A stretch of DNA of 64,000 nucleotides, taken from positions 10,450,714-10,514,713 of the forward strand of contig NC_049980.1 of NCBI RefSeq assembly GCF_000003815.2. The letters are read 5' to 3'. The notes under the pieces were generated by a model. The model was not told the origin of the DNA, did not search any database, and was given only the letters and a program-made list of their open reading frames with translations. The position numbers and the translations under genes were made by a program. The DNA comes from Branchiostoma floridae. Lineage: Eukaryota; Chordata; Leptocardii; Amphioxiformes; Branchiostomatidae. Below, piece by piece: positions 40,801-52,900 of the stretch. How positions within the stretch are numbered: position 1 is the stretch's first letter; the number at the start of each line of letters is the position of its first letter.

Positions 40801-43800
40801 AAAGGTGCATGGAGAGATAGAAAATACCGTGCGGGAGAGAAGATAAAAAACCATAGGGATAGGAAATACCGTGCGGGAGGGGAGATAAAGGTAGAGAGGT
40901 AGAAAATACCGTGCGAAAGAGAAAATATAACCATAGAGATTGGAAATACCGTGCGGGAGAGGAAATAAAGGTGGAGAGATAGGAAATACCGTGCGGGAGG
41001 GGAAATAAAACCATAGAGATAGGAAATACCGTGCGGGAGATTAAATAACAGTGGAGAGATAGGAAATATCGTGCTGGAGAGGAAATAAAGGTGGAGAGAT
41101 AGGAAATACCGTGCGGGAGGGGAAATAAAGGTAAAGAGAGAGGAAATACCGTGCGGGAGAGGAAATAAAGGTGGAGAGATAGGAAATACCGTGCGGGAGG
41201 GGAAATAAAGGTAAAGAGAGAGGAAATACCGTGCGGGAGGGAAAATGAAACCATAGAGATAGGAAATGCCTTGCGAGACAGTTAATAAAGACGGAGAGAG
41301 AGGAAATATCGTGCAGGAGAGAAAATAAAGGTGGAGAGATAGGAAATATCGTGCGAAAGAGGAAATAAAGGTGGAGAGATAGGAAATATCGTGCGAGAGA
41401 GGAAATAAAACCATAGAGATAGGAAATAACGTGTGAGAGAGTAAATAAAACCATAGAGATAGGAAATAACGTGTGAGAGAGGAAATAAAGGTGGAGAGAG
41501 ATGAAATATTGTGCGTGAGAGGAAATATCCTGCGAGAGAGGAAATAAATGCGGCGAGAAGAAATAAAGTTTGGGCGAGAGGAAATATCTTATGCGAAAAG
41601 AAATAAAGTTTTGGGGAAAGGCATTATCTTACACGAGAGGATAAAATGTCAGGAAGCGAGTAATAATGAAATCCAGGAGATAGGAAAAACTAACGCGAAA
41701 TGAAAGAATTAACAGCCTACCTAGTATAGAATAGTCGGGGATATGATGAAAAATGGAAACATTTTATGGAAATGTCATGACATCGACTGATCATTGATAA
41801 AATCTATTAAAAGAAATTGATGATTATAACATTACCTGGATCCGCTAATAACAAAGTAAGGTCTTATAGACTGTTGATGTCAAGAATAGGATATAGATAT
41901 TGACAATGTACAGCAGAGGACTGCCAAAAGAAATTAAAAAGACAGGGTGATTGGCTGCCACAAATCATTAATTGAAAATGGAAGATACTGTAATCAAGAT
42001 AAGATAGAAGATGAACTCAGTTTTATAGAATTTAGTTTATACAATAGATTGTTATATTTTGTAGACTAGTACTGATGCTATATATGTTTCCCATGAATTC
42101 AATTTTGAGGAATTGATATATCTAATAACTTAATATAACTTTTGATTATAAGACATATCTGTTTATACATCTTCACCATCACTGGGGCAGTCAAATTTGT
42201 TTTTGTGCTAGCTTGCCACACTTGTATCTGTAAACTACCATTTTGTTTTGACCTGCACATTACCCAGTATATGTACTGTAAAGGGAATAAAGATCTTCTT
42301 TCCATTAAATTTCTGCAGGTGTTGATTCAAACAAGATGGACAGAGTTGTCAAAATACAGTACAGAAGCCATGAATGACCTGATTTTTTAGGATTCTTTTC
42401 ATATTGATAAAGTGTTTACATTTCAAAAAATATCCAGAAACACTGACACACAGACATACCAAAAACTATACCTCCATTTTTCATGGAGATAAAAAAAGGG
42501 TACTACTGGTAATGTCATAGTCACAATTTTTCTTGAGGAGGGATGGGTAAGAAGCTATTCTGCTTTTGATCATATTGTAGACTCTTTTCAAAAGATGATA
42601 CTGACAGTGTCACATTCTTTGGGAAATTTACATGGGTAATCTTAGCCTCAAAAGTCTTCTTTCATTCAAGAAAGAAGACTTGGGATAAAGTGGAAAATGA
42701 TTGCTGCCATATACACTCTCACAATCCTACCATCTACAGATGTATGCACTAAAAGCAAAGATGCAACAATAAGTCACGTACACTTTGAATCTTCTTGACA
42801 GCTTTAATAGATACTTGAAACGTTACACATGCCTCACAAAATTGCATTTCTGTACGTACAAAAACTGATGCCGGCTGAAATGATATACATTTTGAATTGT
42901 TATCTTGCCAATAAAATCTCAGAAATTTTACAATTGTATCAAAATTTGCAAAGCTGGTTACAATCCATGTCCTGTTGGCTGGGACCAGGTCTGGTTTCTC
43001 CCCGTTTACTCTCTCATGGACCAAGTTCTGCTTCTTTTCCCATGAAGGTGCTCCATCTGGAGAATGGAAACAGGAGAGTGAGATTTGACATTTCAAGCAT
43101 TGTCGGAAATCATAGTCCAAACCATACCAGGTTTGAAAAATTACAAGATAGAAAAATCAGAACATGATCAGTCACTTCATCCACCTTTACAGGCCAATTC
43201 ATAGCTCTCGAGATGACCTTATCTTTATTATTCTATCTGTCAAAATTATGGAGTAGCCATATACAAGTAATTTGTCCCATAGCTAGCTACCCCATTCCAT
43301 CAGATGATGAAATGACTAAGGCTAGCAAACATCCAGACAGAGTTTCAATGAGACTCTTACTGATTTAGTGCAGACACTCAGATTTTAATCACAGATGGAC
43401 AGACAAAATGGCAAAAATTATAGAATACAGGATGTAACAGTTAACGTCATTAGATTGGAATCTAGGTTCAACAATGAAACACTGCATCTGTATGAGTCTT
43501 GTGGGATCAAGGTCATTTTAACAAGGTCACGATAACAAAGAAATGGGAAGTTCTTTCAGGCAGGGTTTTAATAGAGTTTCTAGGCTTCTTTGGTGCCTCT
43601 CATCTGTTTCTAGCTTTAAAGCTTCAATATTCAGTAGCATTTTGAAAATGTGTTCAGCACCATGGACAGGCATGCATGCCTCCTTGGCGTGTGTGTATCC
43701 TTGGTTACATTGCATAATACGTAACGGAATACATTTTTGTGTGCTTAATACAGTAGAAGCCAGTTAATTGCACAACGGATTAATGCACACTTCTGTTAAC

Positions 43801-45867
43801 TGCACGGAATCCCCAAATCCCAAACCGGTGTGGTCCTGCTAGACAACTTCGCATTATTGCACCAGCCGGATAATTGCACGAAATTCACTGGCAAATAGGC
43901 CGTGCAATTAAGCTGCTTCTACTGTATCCAAAACTTGGAACCTGTTTTATATGGAAGAGGGAATTTCTATCATTTGCTATAATACAGTGAACAATTATTT
44001 TGCTAGACTGTGACTGTGACTCTATAGATGCTGGGTTCCCTGTATTTTGCGCCAATGCCATGCCCTTCCTAAAAGTACTAGTAACGTTACACAGTAGAAA
44101 CCGCTTAATTGTACTGCCTGTTGCACTGCCTAACAGAAGTGTGTGTTAATCCGTTGGGCAATTAACTGGCTTCTACTGTATAATATCTGAGTGGGAGGGG
44201 GGCGAAGGGACGCCCTACCCTCGCCCGCCTCCCTACTTTATTTACGCCTATTACGGCTACCAAACAACCAACAAATCTTCTTCATGACTCGGTTATTTTG
44301 TAGCAAATACGTCTCATAGTGCAGGTCACATATAGTTGTAAGGCCTATAATAAACAGACTCTTATACCTGAGTGTTGCATGTTGTAGCGGACCAGTGGCT
44401 GAAGCAATCCTGTTCACGTCTGAGGGGGCGTGACGTCAGCGGTCAGTATCACCTCTCGCGTTTGCATGCGATTTTCTTTCCCCCGCGGTGATTTGTTCTC
44501 TCGCGCTTGCATGCGGTTTTTTTCCTCGCTCGCAAATCATCATCATCGTTTTCGCCGAGAGAGAGAGGAAAAATCATCATCATCGTTTCCGCTGAGAGAG
44601 AGGAAAAATCATCATCATCGTTTCCGCCGAGAGAGAGGAAACAAAATCACAGGCACACGCGAAAGACAATGCCGCGAAAAGGGATCGATGGGTGCAAACT
44701 GGGAAGAAAAACGTTTGTTTGTACTAAATACAAATCCTAAAATATACAATGCGAGTGTGAGGTCTATCTTACTTCTGGGTCTTTATTTCGGTAAAGTAAT
44801 TTCTCGCGTTTGCATGTGGTGTTTTTACTTCTCGCTCGCGCTGGCTGACTTGCTGCGAGCGAGGACAAATCCTGGGCGGGAGGAAATAAACGCCAGGGGG
44901 ATAGGAATAATAATCAGGCACGTCAGGCGAAAGAAGAACGTGAGCGAGATGAAACTGCATTATCATAATGACATGAATAAAATGTTGTTGTTGTAAAATC
45001 AATGCCTGTGGTGGGTAAAGTTAGGTGATAATTTAATTGCGAGCCATATTAAAACACACGTACTATTTATTATCGAAATAGGTCCAGCCTTTTGGCAGGA
45101 TGCCCCATTCAATAAGAATTGTTTGCCCTATTGACATGCCAATCGTAATAAGGCACCTGTAGACGTTTAGGACAACATCTGTTGATTTAAATTCTCATTC
45201 ATTCCCGGCTGAGGAAAGGCTGGACTTTCTTGCTCAGTTGTAACCGCAACAATCATGATTTGCGATGTATGATGCGATGCATATCTATAACATACTAGAC
45301 ACATGGAACTGTGTTTCATGCATTATCCTTCAAATGTTAAAGCACCATTTTACCCACATCAAGATCACACTTTGCTATACTTCTTAATCATCCAGGTACA
45401 CAGTTCTTTAATGGTGTTTGTGTAGGCTTAGACGACTGTCTGCAAAATAGTCGGTGTTTTCTCTCACATAAGATTTGTTTTCTCCCGCAAGGTATTTTCT
45501 CTCACGCAAGATATTTTCCCTCGCGCAAAGTATCATCTCTCGCGTAAGATCTCTATTCTCTTCTGCAAAATATTTTCTCTCGCGAAAGATATTTTCCCTC
45601 TCGCAAGATATTACTTTCCCGCAAAGTATTATCTCTCACGTAAGATATTTTCCATCCCGCAAAATATTTTATCTTGCGCAAGATATTTTCTCCCCTACAG
45701 AAAATATCTAGCGCGAGAGAAAATACTTTGTGGGAGAGGAAATATCGTGTAACGGTGCTTGGGAGAATGGATACTTTACGGGAGAGAAAATCGTGGCAAG
45801 ATTACTTTGTGTGAGAGCATGCCATCACCATTGTTGTTGAGTGTATGCGTGTTTGTTTGTTTGTTTG

Positions 45868-45919
<52 letters not shown>

Positions 45920-46915
45920 GGAAAGAGAGCAAGAGCAAGTACCTTATATGCATATATGACAAGACTCTCGGTAATAACTTTCTGTCAAATGATTAGAGAA
46001 AATTATTGTATATTCGATATGAATACAATTCTATTGAATGAAGTGATGTCTACATAGTATACTTAGACTGCCAAATGTACATGTGCAATGCTGGGGTAGC
46101 GATTCTGTTTAACAATTTTACTTATGCGTTCAAATGAACACAGTGTACACAAGCACTCATCATGCACGGCCGGTCATAATAACTAGTCACGAAATACATT
46201 GTACACACGCACATACACACACACGTGCACACACATACGCACACACACATACATGATACATACGCACATACATACACATATACATACAAACAAACACACA
46301 CACAGAGAGATGCTGTCAGAGGTAATCTATGATATCCAAGTCATCAGTAACGTTGTTTAAGCATTTACTCCCATCCATCACCAAATGTCCGTTTTTCCTC
46401 TCGCGCCCTCTTTTGTTTTCCCTCTGACGGGTGTAGTTTATTTCCTCTCGCGCGGTTTCTTTTATCTCTCTCCGCGTTTTCTTTCCTCGCGACGATTTTT
46501 CTTCTTTTGACACCGTTGGCGCTCCATAATCAGTCTACGCTACTCTAAATTGCAGCATCTTTCTGTGCATAACTCTAGTTAGAATATTTATCATTTCATC
46601 CTATACATGTATTGTGAAAATTGCTGTGGTTTAGTGAGTCTCTGGCTACAAAAGAGACATCTATTTCTATCAATATATGTTCGACCTCAACAATGATACT
46701 GCCTACTTACCGACCCTCGCTTGTGACTGGTGTTTGTTGGAGGATTTCGCAGCCATACGTATCTTCTCGTTCAGTTCTTCCAGTTCCTGTATCACGGCCA
46801 GGTCCTCCGGCGCCACCCCGGCTTCTCTCTCGGGCCCAGACACTCCAAGCGCCGCCGCCTCGCATGTTCGCGCTGCGATAACGAGCGACAACCCCAAAAG
46901 TAGGAGCAGAAACAT
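34884..46915 (-). CDS. secreted C-type lectin with a mucin-like stalk (eight exons, 436 aa)
   Basis: Exons in order: 46915-46711, 38317-37965, 37364-37226, 37064-36926, 36595-36496, 36085-35953, 35264-35124 and 34984-34884. Phases (1, 0, 1, 2, 0, 1, 1) close exactly. Exon 1 has a signal peptide (MFLLLLLGLSLVIAA) and a short helix (LAVIQELEELNEKI). Residues 70-232 are a Ser/Thr/Pro-rich, N-glycosylatable stalk. The lectin domain spans 273-399: CPDRYY, RTCF, DCRAENGDLA, WIGL at 335-338, QPN at 365-367, WVDRNC and YYICE. QPN replaces EPN/QPD, and WVD replaces WND, so calcium and sugar binding may be altered. The last exon is ambiguous: splice phase gives a 32-residue tail ending at 34884, while another frame stays open to 34652. 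Intron 1 is 8.4 kb and full of repeats. Confidence 0.85.
35690..35900. mobile_element. MITE-like element with AATTGTGGGTAATATGTC ends (lectin intron)
   Basis: GAATTGTGGGTAATATGTCA at 35699 faces its inverse TGACATATTACCCACAATTCC at 35852-35872. The outer segments also pair loosely (CACATGCGCAGTGAC, GTACACATGTGTGAAC). It shares the GTGGGTAATATGTC core with the 18545-18790 element. Confidence 0.6.
38905..41600. repeat. 2.7-kb minisatellite, ~40-bp purine-rich unit with higher-order structure
   Basis: The commonest unit is GGAAATACCGTGCGGGAGAG joined to GAAATAAAGGTGGAGAGATA, 40 bp, in roughly 65 copies. A second unit type carries ACCATAGAGAT in place of GGTGGAGAGAT, and the two types are interspersed. 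Marker variants reveal block duplications: GCCTTGCGAGACAGTTAATAAAG occurs at 39675 and 41267, and GTTGACAGGGAGG at 39072 and 39852. The + strand is almost all A/G. The minus strand has very few stops, which makes long open frames in all three frames (up to 574 codons at 39690-41414). These are not genes, because a 40-bp period shifts frame at every unit. The array lies in intron 1 of the lectin gene. The first ~100 bp use shorter units (GCGCGAGAGAGATAAAATC). Confidence 0.95.
41700..43748. other. non-coding part of lectin intron 1
   Basis: No exon of the lectin gene or other gene was seen. 42130-42310 resembles the 3' end of a LINE: ATTATAAGACATATCTGTTTATACATCTTC recalls ATAAAGCATATCTGTTCTTACATTTTC at 57155-57182, and the segment ends near GGGAATAAAGATCTTC. 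42475-42490 holds an isolated ACCTCCATTTTTCATGGAGAT hairpin, like the head of the composite repeat. Confidence 0.4.
43749..43926. mobile_element. pogo/Tc1-like MITE, CAGTAGAAGCC family
   Basis: TACAGTAGAAGCCAGTTAATTGCAC at the left and GTGCAATTAAGCTGCTTCTACTGTA at the right make near-perfect ~25-bp inverted ends. At 178 bp it is the longest copy here. TA flanks. Confidence 0.8.
44091..44180. mobile_element. shortened pogo/Tc1-like MITE, CAGTAGAAGCC family
   Basis: ACAGTAGAAACCGCTTAATTG and CAATTAACTGGCTTCTACTGTA bracket only about 90 bp. It is an internally shorter member lying 165 bp from the full copy at 43749-43926. Confidence 0.65.
44450..44960. repeat. CTCTCGCG / CGAGAGAG motif cluster with 35-37-bp tandem units
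   Basis: Three tandem units of CATCATCATCGTTTCCGCCG plus AGAGAGAGGAAAAAT lie at 44537-44642. Around them a second motif, CTCGCGYTTGCATGYGRTTTT, occurs three times (near 44456, 44501 and 44801). 44875-44950 carries GGGCGGGAGGAAATAAACG, like the minisatellite unit at 38905-41600. It is in lectin intron 1. The reading frame at 44430-44996 (+) is a by-product. Confidence 0.6.
45465..45800. repeat. degenerate tandem array of TCTCGCGCAAGATATTTTC units that switches strand
   Basis: 45465-45690 repeats a 20-27-bp pyrimidine-rich unit (TCTCTCGCGNAAGATATTTTC) about ten times. From 45695 the same motif appears in inverse (GAAAATATCTAGCGCGAGAGAAAAT, GGGAGAGGAAATATCGTG). The purine-rich strand therefore flips inside the array. 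The unit is the reverse complement of the core of the 2.7-kb minisatellite (GAAATATCGTGCGAGAGAG). Confidence 0.7.
45865..45918. repeat. (GT)n microsatellite
   Basis: About 25 GT units after a (TTTG)n run. CA-rich simple sequence follows at 46197-46312. Confidence 0.9.
46390..46510. repeat. further CCTCTCGCG motif cluster
   Basis: TTTTTCCTCTCGCGCCCTC, TTTATTTCCTCTCGCGCGG, TTTATCTCTCTCCGCG and TTTCCTCGCGACG lie within 120 bp, a pyrimidine-rich version of the minisatellite unit. They sit 200 bp downstream of lectin exon 1. Confidence 0.6.
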
Positions 46916-46919
46916 TTTT

Positions 46920-49900
46920 TTGCAGTTTTTCGGACGAGTCTGGCTGTTGTCTCTGCTGGCTAACTAGCTAGACTGCGGGAGCTGAACTAAAGAACGTGAC
47001 GCATACAGGTGTGATATAACCACGTGCACCTGGAACAGGTGGGTCAGGGTATGAAATGTATCTAATTGAGTTCCAATTGTGACTGACCGCATTCATATCG
47101 TCTAGTTAATGAGACATCACAGGATTTTCATTGGCTCGTGCTAATTATAATTTGAATTCTCTGACGCCCATGTTGGCGGGTAATTGAATTAAGCACAGTA
47201 CTGTGTAACCCAACACAGCTCAGATGACGTCAAATAAAAAGCCTGTATAGAAAATCTAATATAGTCGTTTTCTTTGGGTAATGAATACAAGCGATCTATG
47301 CAGTGACATCACGATTTGGACTAAACATTCAAGATTCGCCAAAGCAGCACGTTGCTTTTTTAAATACAAATAAACTTACATGTTTTATACGCATTTATTC
47401 CGTGAGGATTCTGCAGTTTGAGAGTAAATTGCTAGGGTCTTGAACTTAATCACTTCTTGTTCAGGCCTGGTAATAAAAATAGATCAAGGCATAGCTACAG
47501 ACCATCCGTCACAGAGGGCCGCCTTGCGAAACTGGTCGGATTTGCAGAATTCACCGATCCTAAAATTGCATGTCCTCACGTCTGCTAGCATTGTAGACGA
47601 AGTAACGTTTTATCATGCTTAGGAGGAATCACTTTCGACATTTTTTTTTCTGAGCACTCTTGTCTATTATATTTTATTCTTATATAGATGTTCTATTCAG
47701 CATTTTTCCTTTTGTGTTATCATGTCCTACATCCACTTACATGCATACGCTTTGTTCAAGTTTGCGTATCTTCGCACGACACATGCACAGCTCCCTGACA
47801 ATCTTCTTGGAATGATGTTCCACCCCGGAATGAATGAGCAGCATGTGCGGGTGTGGATCCATCCTTATGTCACCACCAACATATGGCTGTGTCCAACCGT
47901 GGAAACTTTGACTCTCAGCATCAGACGAACAAGCAATGCTCTTCATATTCTCAGTCAATCTTATTCCTTTATGCCGTAACTTTCATCTTATTTGATCAGA
48001 TTTATTAATTTCATTCAATCTTATTTTACTGAACTCTGCTAAAGTTTATCTAATTCTTTCTTTTTCTATTTGGGTTTGGGTGTTAAACACATCCATTCAT
48101 GGTTGTCGGGTTGCAGCTGCCTAATCGGTCATTGCAGACTGATAGACCTGCTGATGAAGACGATTAACTACAATGAAATACAAGTTCGCGAGAAAGCGAA
48201 ATCATTACATAAGAGATCCCAAAACAAGGTCTATTATAACAGTTACATATGTGCTGTAAATGCGATGACGTGGCATTGTTAGATTCCATAAAATCAAAAG
48301 GCCGGTGAATTTACAGCGGAACAAAGATCGGGGCATTGTGCGCTGCTTGAAACCATTTCCTTATAAAGAAGAGGCCCTGTCACATGTCGTAATCACTTAT
48401 TGCGGTTTCCATAAACAGACAACAACTGCGTCCGCATACCCAAGTGGCTTCCGGCCATTCTTTGGATACACCTTTAGGGGGCAGGGACCGGTTGTTCTAG
48501 GGACGTCACAGTATGCAAATTTGACGGGCGATTGCATTCTCGGGTGAGTCGGCGCTATTCAACTTTTATCTTACTATTATTTTTAGCTCGCCGCCTCCAC
48601 AAGATTTTGTAGCAAACAGTTTAATATCATAAACATATAAAGGCTACATGTGATTATTTACCTCAGACTACCGAGAAAGTACGTCCAGAACAGGTGAGAG
48701 TAGCTATTCTGCCCACCCCTCTACCGTAATGGCACGACCCAGGAACCTGCTCGCTCGGAGCGTGTTTCGGTCATGATTCACAGACCCGGCTGCCAACAAC
48801 ATGGTGTAGTCATCGCTTAGTGCTTCCTCGGTCTTCTGAAGTTTCGTGCAACTTCCTCTTTCAGGTAAGTGAATTATTTCCGTCAATTGTGCGCTATTGA
48901 TCATTTTTCTGTACACCAGAAAGTGATTATGGATGAAATCTTATAGACAATTCACAATAGACACCATCATTTGCGACAGCTGTCACCGCAATAGACAAGA
49001 ATATACTGTCCTGCTCGCATAGACCAAACAATACCAAGATACGCCCCCCTCCCCCCCCCCCAAAAAAGAGAAGACTACCCTGCACACCGACTACTTCAGT
49101 CTCTGTTTGTAAATATTTACAAAGGTGTGTCCGAGTTATTTTGACGTACTGTAATCTCTGGTTGGATGTGAGAACAACGGTGGCATAAAGTCTTCACGAC
49201 AAGATTCTTCTCAGCTGCAAGCTGGTTATTCGCCTTTAGTAGGTTCAAGGAAGTTACAACCTCCTTGGTAGGATCAAGGCGGGTTCACATACCGTAAGTT
49301 GATCTTGAACTGTAACTGTAACTGTACCCGCTGTCCACAGGAATCGGTGCCAACAGATCACCGTGAGAGAAGTAAGACCCTTCAAACTGTAGGAAGCCAC
49401 TACACACAGGTATACTGATCGGGCACCGGGATCACAGTGTAAACAGGTATGTTTGACTCTTTCTGCTTGCATGAGTGCGCTTCTTTCGGTGTCTCTGACC
49501 ATGTCGGGTATTTTTTCCTATCCACGATTCCTCGTCAACTTTGCGACATTGGACAGTTTATGTGTAAATGTGTAAAAGTGTAACAAGGAAGAGCACAGGC
49601 ACTGTTGCGAAAGGAAGAAATGCCCTGGTTTTGTGAAATTTAGCGTTTCTACCGTACATGGACAGGCCGGCATATTGGAATAAAAATGTAACCTCACTTT
49701 CAACAGTTTACCTACCGGTCTGTCATGAATGACAGATTTTTGTATATTTGTCTTCAAGCTCACTTCCGGAAAATGTGAGCGTTTCCAAGTTTAATTATGA
49801 TAAGGGGACATTAAACAATGCAAGCAGACAATGATAGAGCGCAATTTTCTATTGTTCACGTACAACAATGATAGCCAAGGTTTCAGTGTAGACAAACATT

Positions 49901-52900
49901 AGAAGGTTGCCCTTGATGCACCACGAGCAGCTGTGTTATCGGCATCAACGGGTTTTAACAACTGTCAAACTGACGAGACAGCTGCAAATGTGGGTAGCGA
50001 TAAAAATCTCGCCGCTCTAACTGTCTAACGATGCCGAAAAGGAATGTTAATTCAGTGTGCGACCTACTAATCTTAACCCTTTACCATTGGTTGTAACTAC
50101 CCCATAAGTAGCCAACAGCCGGTATTGAACTTGGTAGACAATCCTAAAACGAGCTTGTTAGGTATGGGTGGGTTCCTGGTTTTGTCGGGAAACTGCCAAT
50201 GTTTGATACATACTTACAGAAATCTGCCCCGTTCAACTTTTACTATTACTCAAGAAGATAAAAAGTTCTCAAGATATACGAGACTGTTGATCATATTTTT
50301 TGGGACGCGTGACTTACTAGAAAACGCCTTTGTCGTGCGAATTGGCAGCTAGAGAAAAAGCCACGAAGCGAGACGGAAAAAGGTATGCAGTTTCCCAGCG
50401 GCTTTACCTGTAAACAGTAACAACAGCGGAATGTTGACGGGATCGCCATAAGGTTTATATATATAAAAGCCTCCCTCTGAGACGGGATCGGAATGCCATG
50501 ACACACGCCGTAAATATAATGTTATCACAACACCGGCGTGGGTTAATATTGTATCATGTTTTAAATATTTCAGCTGGATGTCGGAAATGCTTATAATTAA
50601 AACATTGACATTTTTAGATTTTTTTGTGAGTGCTACTTTTGCCTCAGGTCGTAGGGCAGCTTTTAATCAGCAACTTAACCAAAAACAGATCTCTCCGCCC
50701 GACATTCAATCCTAAGGACCCCCACCTCAAGTTCAACCCTGAGGACATGACATGTCGGTGATATCTTTCCCTGCTGGTTTAGGATTCAGGAATGACAGCA
50801 AACACTGGCGTTTATTATAGTTTCTTTTGATAACATTGATAACTATACTGAGTAAATACAAAGTCTTTGACATTTGACGTGGGACAGCGTTTTGCGATGG
50901 TTATGAAAATACCGCGTGTCTGATGTTGCGTGGAGACGGCGTGCCCGATCTGCCTACAGTCACGCTGCGCGTCCTTGGAATGTGCCGGGGACTGGCCTAA
51001 TTGATTCGGGCCAGCGCCACTGTGAGTGAGAAGGTATAGGGGGTGGGGGATAAACGTTCATCACCTGACTCAGACTACCTGTAGAGACTATGCATATTGA
51101 AAGAGTTGACTGCTAAGATATTCGGTTGCTGTGTTTGGTGCGTCTTTCATGCATCACCACAAATGAGAACCCACTACGCTAAATTTAAGGAGGAACGTAA
51201 CTAACAATGCAAAATTTTGGTCACATCGCCACGGTGACTCTTTCTACGAGTACTAGTCACAAGAAATATTAAAGAATAGCTTACCTATGCTGGAAGGTAG
51301 CTAGGCGTCCAAATACCAGCAGTGTAATTCTTGTCACTAATTGCCGCCCATGATATGGCAAATAGAACAGTCTTTCATTTTGACACAACAAAAGTCGTTC
51401 AGTGACTTATGTAAGGTCTTTGCATCTATACATACAGACAGACAAGTGGATACAAAAAGATTAAACATACATGAATAAATCAACATGTTGAGTTAACGTA
51501 TCAATAAAACTACTGGTTCACCTGACAGACATACGGATCGAAAAGAAGTTCACAAAAGTCTAACCCACATCTGCTTGGAGTTCACACTAAGCACACTGGA
51601 TTAGGAAAAGTTGAGACCGGAAGAAAGATGTGTGGTTCATGTTCAAACGCCCTTAAAGGCTTACTGACAGCGACACATGATAGCTGTGTTGTTTTACTGT
51701 CACGTGGTCATGATATCAACCTGGTGTTTATTAGCAACACGAACAGACGGGCTATCAAGAAAAGAAAGACATAAATTCTAGAGTTTCTTAACAAGTTGCT
51801 TACCCGATCAAGATCCAAGGGATAGTTTTCCTCAACACTATGCTCTGTCGAGTACCCTTAGTTGACCCCTTCCACCCCCTCCTCCCACCTCTATTTTACA
51901 GTAGGCACTAGTGTGAATAATATATAATGAGAATACTAGACGGATGTTCAAAATTCAAGGCCCTTTTCTCCATACCTTGTGTGGTGTACGTGGAAACTAT
52001 GATTACTTACTATATTTTGGTCTGAGTGAAAATTACAGGATTTGTGACATAAAAGTCCCATCCCGATTAAACTACAATTGACGTATTAATAATTGATAAC
52101 CAATGCTGTCATAATAGATCAAACGACCATCTGTGAAAAACCGTACACCGTACTTGCATGACGTGAGCGTGCGATTCGTATCCTCCTATTCACAGCTAAT
52201 CGGTGTGTGATTCGCGCCATACAGACAGAGGTGTTTCGTTGCTCATGTTACCTGCCTTCTGTAAACATCCGGCCATAGACACACAGGAAGACACAGTACT
52301 TAGTTCACTACCAAGCAAGCGACTTTTCCCTGAAAAACGGTGGACGGGCGTCTGATGTAAGTACGGCTGCTATGTGAGTAAGGTTGTCCTGTTCACCTGA
52401 GGGATATGTGTTTAAAAAGTGGGCCAAGTTAGTGTCGGTGTGTATGATCTATCCGCTGACTGACAACGGTAAGACACGTTGGCGTTGAGGCTATCTGGTC
52501 TTTGTCGAGCTATGGAGCCTATGCGAGAAATTGGGTCGTTGCGGCGTTGTCTTGTAGATAAACATGCACAAGATTGTCCAGACGTGTTCTAGGTCCGTCA
52601 CTCTTCCTAAACATGAGTGTCCCAATTTCTGTTACAAAATACTAAGCTGCATGAGTTTCTGTGACTAGATAACGCTGGTATTTTCTGAGAGAGGGCTGCC
52701 GACTCGTCAGATTATCACATAGAGATAAAGGGATCCCCACAGATAGTACTGATGACATGCGGGGTTTTGTCTAGCTTTGCTGCATAGTACTGCTAGTGTA
52801 TCGAGGTTTTCCTTAATTTACCGCGGCGTTACAAAAGGTGGGAAGCAAAAAACGAGTATGGGCCAACCCGGCAAAGGCACAGCCGCAAACTTGCAGTCTT

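Noticed and set aside
39690-41414. 574-codon open frame on the minus strand, rich in Leu, Ser, Phe and Tyr
   Set aside because: It is the minisatellite read through. The 40-bp unit is not a multiple of three, and the other two minus frames are also long and open, so no frame is selected.
38905-41600. CRISPR-like array
   Set aside because: The repeats are contiguous with no unique spacers, and the DNA is animal with introns.
44430-44996. 188-codon + strand frame rich in Arg, Glu and His
   Set aside because: It is produced by the CGAGAGAG tandem units; composition follows the repeat.
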